This document shows positions 51,113 to 60,425 of a DNA stretch of 64,000 bases, piece after piece; the stretch's first letter is position 1; each line of letters starts with the position of its first letter. Source of the stretch: Streptomyces bambusae. GTDB lineage: Bacteria; Actinomycetota; Actinomycetes; Streptomycetales; Streptomycetaceae. The stretch spans positions 1 to 64,000 of the forward strand of contig NZ_JAJAUZ010000025.1 in NCBI RefSeq assembly GCF_020532645.1, given 5' to 3'. The notes under the pieces were generated by a model. The model did no database searches. It was given only the letters and a program-made list of their open reading frames with translations, and had not been told where the DNA came from. Both the position numbers and the translations under genes were made by a program.

Positions 51113-53011
51113 ATGCCCACGCGCCACGATATTCGTAACGTCGCCATTGTCGCCCACGTCGACCACGGCAAGACGACCATCGTCGACGCCATGCTCAAGC
51201 AGGCCGGTGCCTTCGCCGCCCACCAGCAGCTCGACGACCGCATGATGGACTCGAACGACCTGGAGCGTGAGAAGGGCATCACGATCCTCGCCAAGAACAC
51301 GGCGGTGAAGTACCACCCCAAGGACGGCGGGGCGCCCATCACGATCAACATCATCGACACCCCCGGCCACGCCGACTTCGGTGGCGAGGTCGAGCGCGGT
51401 CTGTCGATGGTGGACGCCGTCGTCCTGCTCGTGGACGCGTCCGAGGGTCCGCTGCCGCAGACCCGCTTCGTGCTCCGCAAGGCGCTCCAGCAGCGGAAGC
51501 CCGTCATCCTCTGCATCAACAAGACGGACCGCCCGGACTCCCGGATCGACGAGGTCGTCAACGAGACGTACGACCTCTTCCTCGACCTGGACGCCGACGA
51601 GGACCAGATCGAGTTCCCGATCGTCTACGCCTGCGGCCGCGACGGCATCGCCTCGCTGACCAAGCCGGAGGACGGCACGGTCCCGGCCGACAGCGAGAAC
51701 CTGGAGCCGTTCTTCTCCGCGATCCTGGAGCACGTCCCGGCTCCGGTGTACGACGAGGAGGCCCCCCTCCAGGCCCACGTCACCAACCTCGACGCCGACA
51801 ACTTCCTCGGCCGCATCGCGCTGCTCCGCGTCGAGCAGGGCGAGCTGCGCAAGGGCCAGACCGTCGCGTGGATCAAGCGTGACGGCAGCATCTCGAACGT
51901 CCGCATCACCGAGCTGATGATGACCGAGGCGCTCACCCGCAAGCCGGCCGAGGTGGCGGGCCCCGGCGACATCTGCGCCGTCGCCGGCATCCCGGACATC
52001 ATGATCGGTGAGACCCTCGCCGACCCGGAGAACCCGATCGCGCTGCCGCTCATCACTGTGGACGAGCCGGCCATCTCCATGGTCATCGGCACCAACACCT
52101 CCCCGCTGGTCGGCCGCGGCGGCTCCGGCAAGGGCGCCGACGCCAAGGCCGCGGTCAAGGACCGCAAGGTCACCGCCCGCCAGGTCAAGGACCGCCTCGA
52201 CCGCGAGCTCATCGGCAACGTCTCCCTCCGCGTGCTCGACACCGAGCGCCCGGACGCCTGGGAGGTCCAGGGCCGTGGTGAGCTGGCGCTCGCCATCCTG
52301 GTCGAGCAGATGCGCCGCGAGGGCTTCGAGCTGACCATCGGCAAGCCCCAGGTCGTCACCAAGGAGGTCGACGGCAAGACCCACGAGCCCGTCGAGCGCA
52401 TGACGATCGACGTGCCCGAGGAGCACATGGGTGCCGTCACCCAGCTCATGGGCGTCCGCAAGGGCCGCATGGACAACATGTCGAACCACGGCTCCGGCTG
52501 GGTCCGCATGGAGTTCGTCGTCCCGTCCCGCGGCCTCATCGGCTTCCGTACGGAGTTCCTGACCCAGACCCGCGGCACCGGCATCGGCCACTCCATCCAC
52601 GAGGGCCACGAGCCGTGGTTCGGCCCGCTGCAGACCCGCAACAACGGCTCCCTGGTCGCCGACCGCGCCGGTGCGGTCACCGCGTTCGCGATGACCAACC
52701 TGCAGGAGCGCGGCGTGCTGTTCACCGACCCCGGCACCGAGGTGTACGAGGGCATGATCGTCGGCGAGAACTCGCGCTCCGACGACATGGACGTGAACAT
52801 CACCAAGGAGAAGAAGCTCACCAACATGCGCTCCGCCTCCGCCGACTCCTTCGAGGCGATCGTCCCGCCGCGCAAGCTCTCCCTGGAGCAGTCCCTGGAG
52901 TTCTGCCGCGACGACGAGTGCGTCGAGGTCACCCCGGAGGCCGTGCGCATCCGCAAGGTCGTCCTGGACCAGAAGGAGCGTTCGCGCACCGCTTCGCGCG
53001 CCAAGCGCTAG
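51113..53011 (+). CDS. typA: Translational GTPase TypA/BipA
   Basis: A 632-aa ribosome-associated GTPase related to EF-G, used under stress and at low temperature. G1 is VAHVDHGKTT (13-22), G2 includes DLEREKGITILAKN, G3 DTPGHADFGGEVER and G4 CINKTD; the EF-G-like domain III, V and the BipA C-terminal part (FVVPSRGLIGFRTEFLTQTR, LTNMRSASADSFEAI) are complete. ATG 51113. Confidence 0.96.
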   Translation: MPTRHDIRNVAIVAHVDHGKTTIVDAMLKQAGAFAAHQQLDDRMMDSNDLEREKGITILAKNTAVKYHPKDGGAPITINIIDTPGHADFGGEVERGLSMVDAVVLLVDASEGPLPQTRFVLRKALQQRKPVILCINKTDRPDSRIDEVVNETYDLFLDLDADEDQIEFPIVYACGRDGIASLTKPEDGTVPADSENLEPFFSAILEHVPAPVYDEEAPLQAHVTNLDADNFLGRIALLRVEQGELRKGQTVAWIKRDGSISNVRITELMMTEALTRKPAEVAGPGDICAVAGIPDIMIGETLADPENPIALPLITVDEPAISMVIGTNTSPLVGRGGSGKGADAKAAVKDRKVTARQVKDRLDRELIGNVSLRVLDTERPDAWEVQGRGELALAILVEQMRREGFELTIGKPQVVTKEVDGKTHEPVERMTIDVPEEHMGAVTQLMGVRKGRMDNMSNHGSGWVRMEFVVPSRGLIGFRTEFLTQTRGTGIGHSIHEGHEPWFGPLQTRNNGSLVADRAGAVTAFAMTNLQERGVLFTDPGTEVYEGMIVGENSRSDDMDVNITKEKKLTNMRSASADSFEAIVPPRKLSLEQSLEFCRDDECVEVTPEAVRIRKVVLDQKERSRTASRAKR

Positions 53012-53037
53012 GCGTTAGGCTCCTCACTGTTTCAACT

Positions 53038-53072
53038 GCCCGCCCCCGCACGGAGTCCGTGCGGGGGCGGGC
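53038..53072 (+). terminator. typA terminator
   Basis: GCCCGCCCCCGCAC and its complement make a 14-bp stem with a 7-nt loop, followed by TGTTTAC. Confidence 0.92.
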
Positions 53073-53431
53073 TGTTTACGTCTGTCAAACGGATTATTGC
53101 GTTCAGGTGTCCGCTGGTGTCCGACTATCGGCCGTCACGCTCCGGAACGTGCGCTAACCGTCCGTTTCGGGTGTGTCTGTCTGTGCTCCATATGTCCGGA
53201 TTTCGGTTTTCGGCCATGGGTTGATGTTGTGAAAACGAGACCACTTAAGTGTGGTTTACGGTCTGCGGGTCCCTGAGGATGGCTCCATCGAGCTCGGGTC
53301 AATGGGTCATGCGCTGTGGGGAGCGCCGACTCACGAGCACACTCGGGACACCGTTCCAACTCGCCGTCAGGGGTGTCGGCGAACGAGCGGGGTCCCTCAT
53401 GTCGAACAGTGGACTCATGAGGAGGAAACCC
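53073..53431 (+). promoter_or_regulatory. Control region of the first oligopeptide operon
   Basis: About 360 bp, clearly richer in A and T than its neighbours, with no gene. It includes the palindrome CACTTAAGTG at 53242-53251 and stretches such as TTCGGTTTTCGG and TTGATGTTGTGAAAACGAG. A long, AT-rich leader of this kind suggests developmental or nutritional control; no known regulator site is recognised. GGAGG at 53421-53425 is the ribosome site. Confidence 0.5.
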
Positions 53432-55066
53432 ATGCGTGGTGCCAAGAGCGCCAAGTGGGTCGCGGGCGCGATCGTCGTCGCCCTGGCTGCAACCGCTTGT
53501 GGTGGGGGCAAGGACTCGGACGACAAGGCCAAGGGCGGCGCTGTCGACCCGAACGGCATCTTCTCGGTCGAGACGGGTGAGCCGGAGAAGCTCCTGCACC
53601 CGGCCGACACGATGGAGTCGAACGGCTCGATCGTGATGAGCGGGCTCTTCTCGCAGCTGGTCGACTACACCGAAGACGGCAAGCTGACCATGGTCAACGC
53701 CGAGTCGGTCGACACCAAGGACAGCAAGCTCTGGACCGTCAAGCTCAAGAAGGGCTGGACGTTCCACGACGGCACCCCGGTGACCGCCGAGTCCTACGTC
53801 AAGGCGTGGAACTGGGCCGCCACCATCACGAACAACCAGGGCAACGCCTCCTGGTTCTCGGACATCAAGGGCTTCGACAAGGTCCACCCGGAGAAGGAGG
53901 GCGCCAAGCCCACCTCCGACAAGCTGGACGGCCTGAAGGTCCTCGACGAGAGCACCTTCACCATCGAGCTGACCTCGGCGATCCCGTACTTCGCGTACAA
54001 GCTCGGCTACGAGGTCTTCTCCCCGCTGCCGGAGTCGTTCTACGCGAACCCGAAGGCCGCCGGTGAGAAGCCGGTCGGCAACGGCCCCTACAAGTTCGAC
54101 TCGTGGGAGCACAAGAAGCAGATCAAGATCGTCCGTTACGACGGCTACAAGGGCGACAACAAGGCCAAGAACGGTGGTGTGATCTTCAAGAACTACACCA
54201 CCCTCGAGACCGCCTACGAGGACCTGAAGTCGGGCAACCTCGACGTCCTGCGCCAGCTGGCCCCGAAGGACCTGCCGGTCTACCGCCAGGACCTCGGCGA
54301 CCGTGCCGTGGACCAGGCGTACTCCGCCGTCCAGACCCTTGCGATCGCGTACTACGCGCCGCAGTGGAAGGACAAGAAGGTCGACCCGAAGGTCATCCAG
54401 GGTCTGTCCATGGCGATCGACCGTGACACGATCACCAAGACCGTCCTCCAGGGCACCCGTGAGCCGGCCACCGGCTGGGTCGCCAAGGGCGTCCTCGGCT
54501 ACCAGCCGAACGCGGCCGACATCACCAAGTTCGACCCGGCCAAGGCCAAGGACCTGATCAAGCAGGGTGGCGGCGTCCCCGGTGGCGCCATCTCCATCCA
54601 GTTCAACTCCGACGGCGGCCACAAGGAATGGGTCGAGGCTGTCTGCAACAGCATCACCCAGAACACCGGCGTCAAGTGCGTCGGCGACGCCAAGCCCGAC
54701 TTCCAGGCCGACCTCCAGGCCCGCAAGTCGAAGCAGGTCAAGTCGATCTACCGCTCCGGTTGGGTCCTCGACTACCCGGTGAACGCGAACTTCCTCCGCG
54801 ACCTGTTCCAGACCGGCGCCTCGGGCAACCAGGGCGGCTTCTCGAACAAGGACCTGGACGCCGCCATCACCAAGGCGGACACCGCGGCCACCCTCGACGA
54901 GTCGGTGAAGGCGTACCAGGAGATCGAGAAGAGCCTGGTCAACTACATGCCCTCCATCCCGCTCTGGTACTACAAGGTCAACGCGGGCTACTCCGAGAAG
55001 GTCTCCGGCGTCAAGTACGCGCAGGACGGCGACCCGATCCTCGAGACCGTCGAGGTCAAGAAGTAA
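53432..55066 (+). CDS. Oligopeptide ABC transporter substrate-binding lipoprotein (operon 1)
   Basis: A 544-aa family 5 binding lipoprotein. The signal peptide ends with a lipobox at ATACGGG; the mature part has the binding-lobe phrases VKLKKGWTFHDGTPVTAESY, KPVGNGPYKFDSWE, IQGLSMAIDRDTITK and SIPLWYYKVNAGYSEKVSG. It would capture extracellular peptides and deliver them to the permeases encoded next. GGAGG precedes ATG 53432; ATG 53417 is in frame. The hairpin at 55091 separates it from the permease genes. Confidence 0.95.
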   Translation: MRGAKSAKWVAGAIVVALAATACGGGKDSDDKAKGGAVDPNGIFSVETGEPEKLLHPADTMESNGSIVMSGLFSQLVDYTEDGKLTMVNAESVDTKDSKLWTVKLKKGWTFHDGTPVTAESYVKAWNWAATITNNQGNASWFSDIKGFDKVHPEKEGAKPTSDKLDGLKVLDESTFTIELTSAIPYFAYKLGYEVFSPLPESFYANPKAAGEKPVGNGPYKFDSWEHKKQIKIVRYDGYKGDNKAKNGGVIFKNYTTLETAYEDLKSGNLDVLRQLAPKDLPVYRQDLGDRAVDQAYSAVQTLAIAYYAPQWKDKKVDPKVIQGLSMAIDRDTITKTVLQGTREPATGWVAKGVLGYQPNAADITKFDPAKAKDLIKQGGGVPGGAISIQFNSDGGHKEWVEAVCNSITQNTGVKCVGDAKPDFQADLQARKSKQVKSIYRSGWVLDYPVNANFLRDLFQTGASGNQGGFSNKDLDAAITKADTAATLDESVKAYQEIEKSLVNYMPSIPLWYYKVNAGYSEKVSGVKYAQDGDPILETVEVKK

Positions 55067-55090
55067 CTCACTGACGTAGTCCGCAGTACG

Positions 55091-55121
55091 GATGTGGGCT
55101 GACGGGGAGTCAGCCCGCATC
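55091..55121 (+). terminator. Intra-operon hairpin after the binding-protein gene
   Basis: GATGTGGGCTGAC and GTCAGCCCGCATC form a 13-bp stem with one wobble and a GGGGA loop, 24 nt after the stop and 114 nt before the permease gene. It probably stabilises the binding-protein message or lets only part of the transcripts continue. Confidence 0.7.
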
Positions 55122-55234
55122 CGGCCTATACGCAGTGAACGGGGGGCCCTTCCTCGGTGTGCCGTGCCGGAAACCGGCATGCGCACCGGGAAGGGCCTGT
55201 CCTGGCTGCTGCCGCATTCTCAATCGGAGGCACG

Positions 55235-56167
55235 ATGGGGCGCTATGTCGCACGACGACTGCTCCAGATGATCCCGGTCTTCTTCGGGACAACCCTGCTC
55301 ATCTTCCTGATGGTGTATTCCCTGCCCGGTGACCCCGTGGCGGGCCTGTTCGGGGACAAGGGCACCGACCCGGCCACTCTTGCCAGACTCCGGCACGAGT
55401 ACGGGCTCGACCAGCCGATCCTCGAGCAGTACATCCGGTACATGGGTGACATCCTGCTCAAGTTCGACTTCGGCACGCAGATCCGAAGCGGACGCGAGAT
55501 CACCGAGGTCATCGGGGACGCGTTCCCGGTCACCCTGCGTCTGGCCCTGCTGGCGTTCCTGATCGAGCTGGTGCTCGGTCTGGGCCTCGGCGTGGTCGCC
55601 GGCCTCAACGCGGGCCGTCTCGCCGACAACCTGGTCCTGATCTTCACGCTGCTGATCATCTCGGTCCCGGTCTTCGTCCTCGGCTTCATCGTCCGTATGG
55701 TCTTCTCCGACCAGCTCGGATGGATCGCGCCGAACGTGAGCAACGAGGAGCTCTGGAGCGAGCTGCTCGCGCCGGCCATCGTGTTGGGTGCGCTGTCCCT
55801 CGCATACGTGGCCCGCCTCACCCGTACCTCCATGGCTGAGAACCTGCGCGCCGACTACGTGCGCACCGCGGTGGCCAAGGGCCTCCCGAAGAGCCGTGTC
55901 TACGGCGTCCACCTCATGCGCAACTCGATGATCCCCGTGGTGACCTTCCTCGGTACGGACATCGGTGCGCTCATGGGCGGCGCGGTCGTCACCGAAGGCC
56001 TCTTCAACGTCAAGGGTGTCGGTGGACTGATCTACGACTCCATCGTCCGCCGTGAGGGCATGACCGTGGTCGGTGTCGTCACCGTCCTGGTCCTCGTCTA
56101 CCTCGTGGCCAGCCTGCTCGTCGACCTCCTTTACGCGGTCCTGGACCCGAGGATCCGGTATGCCTGA
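55235..56167 (+). CDS. oppB: Oligopeptide ABC transporter permease (OppB type, operon 1)
   Basis: A 310-aa inner-membrane permease, six helices, MGRYVARRLLQMIPVFFGTT start and the EAA-type loop RADYVRTAVAKGLPKSRVYG that docks on the ATPases. The N-terminus and the conserved GDPV segment after helix 1 are typical of DppB/OppB. It overlaps the next gene by 8 nt. GGAGG precedes ATG 55235. Confidence 0.95.
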   Translation: MGRYVARRLLQMIPVFFGTTLLIFLMVYSLPGDPVAGLFGDKGTDPATLARLRHEYGLDQPILEQYIRYMGDILLKFDFGTQIRSGREITEVIGDAFPVTLRLALLAFLIELVLGLGLGVVAGLNAGRLADNLVLIFTLLIISVPVFVLGFIVRMVFSDQLGWIAPNVSNEELWSELLAPAIVLGALSLAYVARLTRTSMAENLRADYVRTAVAKGLPKSRVYGVHLMRNSMIPVVTFLGTDIGALMGGAVVTEGLFNVKGVGGLIYDSIVRREGMTVVGVVTVLVLVYLVASLLVDLLYAVLDPRIRYA

Positions 56168-57107
56168 CATCACCAAGACCGCCACCGCGCCCGCCGAGGA
56201 GACGGCCACCGCCGTCGCCGCGGCCGCGCCGCAGAAGGCCGAGAAGGCCCGCAGCCTCTGGGGCGATGCCTGGGCCGACCTGCGCCGCAACCCGTACTTC
56301 CTCGTGTCGTCGGTGCTGATCTTCTTCCTGCTGCTGATCGCCGTCTTCCCGAGCCTGTTCACCAGCGCCTCGCCCACCAGGGGCGACCTGGTCAAGCACT
56401 TCCTGACCAAGCCGGAGCTGGGCTCCATAGGCTCGCCCGAGTGGTTCGGCTACGACGGCCAGGGCCGCAGCGTCTACGCCCGCCTGATCTACGGCACCCG
56501 CGCCTCGATCACGGTCGGCATCGCCGTCACCGCGATCGTCACGGTCGTCGGCGGCATCATGGGCATGATCGCCGGCTACTTCGGCGGCATCGTGGACGCG
56601 GTGCTCTCCCGGATCACCGACATCTTCTTCGGCATCCCCTTCCTGCTCGGCGCCATGGTCGTCCTGCAGGCCTTCACCGACCGCACGGTGTGGGTCGTCG
56701 TCGGCGCCCTCGCGTTCCTCGGCTGGACCCAGATCACCCGCGTCATGCGCGGTGCCGTGATCACGGTGAAGCAGGCCGACTACGTGCACGCCGCCCAGGC
56801 CCTGGGCGCGAGCACCGTCCGGATCCTGTTCCGGCACATCCTGCCGAACGCCCTGGCTCCCGTGATCGTCGTCGCGACGATCGCGCTCGGCGGTTACATC
56901 TCCGCCGAGGCCACCCTGTCGTACCTGGGTCTGGGCCTCGCGTCCCCGACCGTCTCGTGGGGTGTCGACATCTCGGCGGCCGCCGCGCAGATCCGCGTCG
57001 CCCCGCACATCCTGCTGTGGCCGTCGATCATGCTCAGCATCACCGTGCTGGCGTTCATCATGCTCGGCGAAGCAGTGCGCAACGCCCTCGACCCGAAGAT
57101 GCGCTGA
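56160..57107 (+). CDS. oppC: Oligopeptide ABC transporter permease (OppC type, operon 1)
   Basis: A 315-aa permease with an N-terminal cytoplasmic stretch (about 1-45), a conserved WADLRRNPYFLVSSVLIFFL first helix, the extracytoplasmic WFGYDGQGRSVYARLIYGTR loop and the EAA loop KQADYVHAAQALGASTVRIL. ATG 56160 lies inside the oppB end; coupled translation is likely. Confidence 0.95.
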   Translation: MPDITKTATAPAEETATAVAAAAPQKAEKARSLWGDAWADLRRNPYFLVSSVLIFFLLLIAVFPSLFTSASPTRGDLVKHFLTKPELGSIGSPEWFGYDGQGRSVYARLIYGTRASITVGIAVTAIVTVVGGIMGMIAGYFGGIVDAVLSRITDIFFGIPFLLGAMVVLQAFTDRTVWVVVGALAFLGWTQITRVMRGAVITVKQADYVHAAQALGASTVRILFRHILPNALAPVIVVATIALGGYISAEATLSYLGLGLASPTVSWGVDISAAAAQIRVAPHILLWPSIMLSITVLAFIMLGEAVRNALDPKMR

Positions 57108-57118
57108 GGAGGGCGTAC

Positions 57119-58177
57119 GTGACCACCATCGACAAGACCGCGACGGTCCCGGCCCCGCGTAACGGCGGCGACAACGAGGGTCCGCTCCTCGAAGTCCGCG
57201 ACCTGCACGTGGAGTTCCACACCCGCGACGGCGTGGCCAAGGCCGTCAACGGCGTCAACTACAGCGTCTCGGCCGGCGAGACCCTCGCCGTCCTCGGCGA
57301 GTCCGGCTCCGGCAAGTCCGTGACCGCTCAGGCGATCATGGGCATTCTCGACATGCCCCCCGGCAAGATCCCGCAGGGCGAGATCTTCTTCCGCGGCCAG
57401 GACATGCTCAAGATGAGCAACGAGGAGCGCCGGAAGATCCGCGGCTCGAAGATCGCCATGATCTTCCAGGACGCGCTCTCCTCCCTGAACCCGGTGCTGA
57501 CCGTCGGCTACCAGCTCGGCGAGATGTTCCGCGTGCACCAGGGGCTGTCCAAGAAGGAAGCCAAGCTCAAGTCCATCGAGCTGATGGACCGGGTGAAGAT
57601 CCCCGCCGCCAAGGCGCGCGTGGACGACTACCCGCACCACTTCTCCGGTGGTATGCGCCAGCGCATCATGATCGCCATGGCGATGGCCCTGGAGCCGGAC
57701 CTGATCATCGCCGACGAGCCCACCACGGCTCTCGACGTGACCGTCCAGGCCCAGGTCATGGACCTGCTCGCGGAGCTCCAGCGCGAGATGAACATGGGTC
57801 TGATCCTGATCACCCACGACCTCGGCGTCGTCGCCGACGTCGCGGACAAGATCGCCGTCATGTACGCGGGCCGGATCGTCGAGACCGCCCCGGTCCACGA
57901 GATCTACGCCCGTCCGGCGCACCCCTACACCAAGGGTCTGCTGGAGTCGATCCCGCGCCTGGACCAGAAGGGCCAGGAGCTCTTCGCGATCAAGGGCCTG
58001 CCGCCCAACCTGCTGCGCATGCCGTCGGGTTGCGCGTTCAACCCGCGCTGCACCGCCGCGCAGGACATCTGCAGCTCCGAGATCCCCGTGCTGCACTCGG
58101 TGACCGAGCAGGACGGCAGCGAGCTGCCGGGCCGCAAGAGCGCCTGCCACTTCTGGAAGGAGACGATCCATGGCTGA
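57119..58177 (+). CDS. oppD: Oligopeptide ABC transporter ATPase (OppD type, operon 1)
   Basis: A 352-aa ATPase. Walker A GESGSGKS (60-67), signature HFSGGMRQR, Walker B LIIADEPTTALDVTVQAQV, and the OppD-type C-terminal Cys cluster (GCAFNPRCTAAQDIC ... SACHFW) thought to hold an iron-sulfur cluster. GTG 57119 has GAGGAGGG. Couples by 8-nt overlap to the next ATPase. Confidence 0.95.
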   Translation: MTTIDKTATVPAPRNGGDNEGPLLEVRDLHVEFHTRDGVAKAVNGVNYSVSAGETLAVLGESGSGKSVTAQAIMGILDMPPGKIPQGEIFFRGQDMLKMSNEERRKIRGSKIAMIFQDALSSLNPVLTVGYQLGEMFRVHQGLSKKEAKLKSIELMDRVKIPAAKARVDDYPHHFSGGMRQRIMIAMAMALEPDLIIADEPTTALDVTVQAQVMDLLAELQREMNMGLILITHDLGVVADVADKIAVMYAGRIVETAPVHEIYARPAHPYTKGLLESIPRLDQKGQELFAIKGLPPNLLRMPSGCAFNPRCTAAQDICSSEIPVLHSVTEQDGSELPGRKSACHFWKETIHG

Positions 58178-59213
58178 CCTGAGCTCCAAGGGCGAGCCGA
58201 TCCTCCAGGTGCGCAACCTGGTCAAGCACTTCCCGCTGACCCAGGGCATCCTGTTCAAGAAGCAGGTCGGTGCGGTCAAGGCCGTCGACGGGGTCTCCTT
58301 CGACCTCTACCAGGGCGAGACCCTGGGCATCGTCGGCGAGTCCGGCTGCGGCAAGTCCACCATCGCCAAGCTCCTCATGAACCTGGAGCGGGCGACCGCC
58401 GGCGAGGTCTTCTACAAGGGCCAGGACATCACCAAGCTGTCCGGCCGCGCCCTGAAGGCAGTCCGCCGCAACATCCAGATGGTGTTCCAGGACCCGTACA
58501 CCTCGCTGAACCCCCGTATGACGGTGGGCGACATCATCGGCGAGACCTTCGAGATCCACCCCGAGGTGGCCCCGAAGGGCGACCGGCGCCGCAAGGTCCA
58601 GGAACTCCTGGACGTGGTGGGCCTGAACCCCGAGTACATCAACCGCTACCCGCACCAGTTCTCCGGCGGTCAGCGCCAGCGCATCGGCATCGCCCGCGGC
58701 CTCGCGCTGAACCCCGAGATCATCATCTGCGACGAGCCGGTCTCCGCCCTGGACGTGTCCGTCCAGGCGCAGGTCATCAACCTGATGGAGAAGCTGCAGG
58801 ACGAGTTCAACCTCTCCTACATCTTCATCGCGCACGACCTGTCGATCGTCCGGCACATCTCGGACCGCGTGGGCGTCATGTACCTCGGCAAGATGGCCGA
58901 GATCGGAACCGACGCGGAGATCTACGAGCACCCGACGCACCCCTACACCCAGGCGCTGCTGTCGGCCGTCCCGGTCCCCGACCCGGAGGCTCGCGAGAAC
59001 CGCGACCGGATCATCCTCACCGGTGACGTCCCGTCGCCGGCGAACCCGCCGTCCGGCTGCCGCTTCCGCACCCGCTGCTGGAAGGCCGAGGAGAAGTGCG
59101 CCACCGACGTGCCGCTCCTCGCCATCCCCGAGCGCTTCCAGGGCTCGGACTCGCCGGCCGCCCACGAGTCGGCCTGCCACTTCGCCGAGGAGCGGGCCGT
59201 CCTTCCGGCCTGA
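58170..59213 (+). CDS. oppF: Oligopeptide ABC transporter ATPase (OppF type, operon 1)
   Basis: A 347-aa ATPase: Walker A GESGCGKS (56-63), signature QFSGGQRQR, Walker B IIICDEPVSALDVSVQAQV, and C-terminal Cys-rich segment CRFRTRCWKAEEKC. Pairs with OppD. Ends operon 1; no strong hairpin was noted before the GNAT gene 134 bp on. Confidence 0.95.
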   Translation: MADLSSKGEPILQVRNLVKHFPLTQGILFKKQVGAVKAVDGVSFDLYQGETLGIVGESGCGKSTIAKLLMNLERATAGEVFYKGQDITKLSGRALKAVRRNIQMVFQDPYTSLNPRMTVGDIIGETFEIHPEVAPKGDRRRKVQELLDVVGLNPEYINRYPHQFSGGQRQRIGIARGLALNPEIIICDEPVSALDVSVQAQVINLMEKLQDEFNLSYIFIAHDLSIVRHISDRVGVMYLGKMAEIGTDAEIYEHPTHPYTQALLSAVPVPDPEARENRDRIILTGDVPSPANPPSGCRFRTRCWKAEEKCATDVPLLAIPERFQGSDSPAAHESACHFAEERAVLPA

Positions 59214-59346
59214 TCCCCAGCGCGTACGCCTCCGGGGGCGTCCTGCCGCAGCCGCGGCGGGGCGCCCCCGTGGCGTTCCCGGGGCCCGGGCAGGCCCGCC
59301 CGAAAACCCTTTGCCCCGGCCCGGCACGGCGTACGAGGCTGGGGGG

Positions 59347-60276
59347 ATGCTGACCGTACGGCCTGCCCGGGCAGGCGATGCGCCGGACATCTGCGCACTG
59401 ATGAACGCCGTCGACCTCGTGGAGATCGGGCGGGCGGAGACCGAACTCGCCGAGGTCGAGGCTGATCTGCTGCATCCCGAGATGGACCTGGAGCGGGACT
59501 CCTGGCTGGCGTTCGAGGACGGCCGGCCGGTCGCGTACGCCTGCCTGTGGTGCGACGGCGATCCCGAGCGCATCGACACCGACCACTACGCGCTGCCCGG
59601 CCATCCGGAGGCGGCCGAGCGGCTGCTCGCACTCATGGAGGCCCGGGCGCTGGAACGGGCCCGGGAGGCCGGCGCCGTACGGGCCGTGGTGCACCTGAAC
59701 CTCAACATCGCACCCACCACCGACCCCGCCGTGCTCACCCGGCGCGGCTGGGAGCGGGTGCGCCGCTACCACGTGATGACCCGCCCGGTCTCGGTGCAGG
59801 CCGACCCGCTGCCGGAGCCGCCCGCCGGCCTCACCCTGCGGGACTGCACCGACGAGGCGGACCGGCGGATCGCCCACGCCCTGCACATGGAGTCCTTCAC
59901 CGAGCACTTCGACCACCAGCCGCGCACGTACGAGCAGTGGCTGGCCGACCTCGGCGCGACCCGCGAGGACATGGACTGGTCGCTGGTGTGGATCGCGAAC
60001 GCGGCCGGTCAGGGTGACGTCGGCGTGTGCATCAGCAAGGACAACCGGGCCGCGATGGGCTGGGTCCGCAGCCTCGGCGTCCGCAAGGGCGCCCGCGGCC
60101 GGGGCGTCGCCGGCTTCCTGCTGCGGCACGCCTTCGCGGTGTACGCGGCCCGCGGGCGCGACACCCTGGGCCTCGGCGTGGACACCCGCAACGAGACCGG
60201 TGCCCTCCGGCTGTACGAGGCGCACGGCATGGGCCCGCACTACGCCGTGGACACCTGGGAGACCGTCCTGGACTGA
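59347..60276 (+). CDS. GNAT-family N-acetyltransferase, two domains
   Basis: A 309-aa protein made of two GNAT folds. The first (about 1-145) is degenerate: MLTVRPARAGDAPDICALMN but no clear acetyl-CoA loop. The second (about 155-309) has WVRSLGVRKGARGRGVAGFL, the R/Q-x-x-G-x-G/A loop that holds acetyl-CoA, and LGVDTRNETGALRLYEAHGM. MshD-like two-domain organisation, but no mycothiol-specific feature allows that name. Substrate unknown. Sits between the two peptide operons and ends with a terminator at 60312. Confidence 0.85.
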   Translation: MLTVRPARAGDAPDICALMNAVDLVEIGRAETELAEVEADLLHPEMDLERDSWLAFEDGRPVAYACLWCDGDPERIDTDHYALPGHPEAAERLLALMEARALERAREAGAVRAVVHLNLNIAPTTDPAVLTRRGWERVRRYHVMTRPVSVQADPLPEPPAGLTLRDCTDEADRRIAHALHMESFTEHFDHQPRTYEQWLADLGATREDMDWSLVWIANAAGQGDVGVCISKDNRAAMGWVRSLGVRKGARGRGVAGFLLRHAFAVYAARGRDTLGLGVDTRNETGALRLYEAHGMGPHYAVDTWETVLD

Positions 60277-60311
60277 CGGCCTCCGGCCGGCGGTGCGGCA
60301 ACCGGGTGACA

Positions 60312-60333
60312 GGCGGGCCCGAACGGGCCCGCC
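60312..60333. terminator. Terminator of the GNAT gene
   Basis: GGCGGGCCCG-AA-CGGGCCCGCC: perfect 10-bp stem, 35 nt after the stop. Confidence 0.85.
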
Positions 60334-60425
60334 CGGCATGCGGGGGCTCACCGTTCGGGGTGACATTGGCTTCCTGAGTACGACCAGGCGGACAGGACGA
60401 CCTGGGAGCCATGAGGAGGCACTCC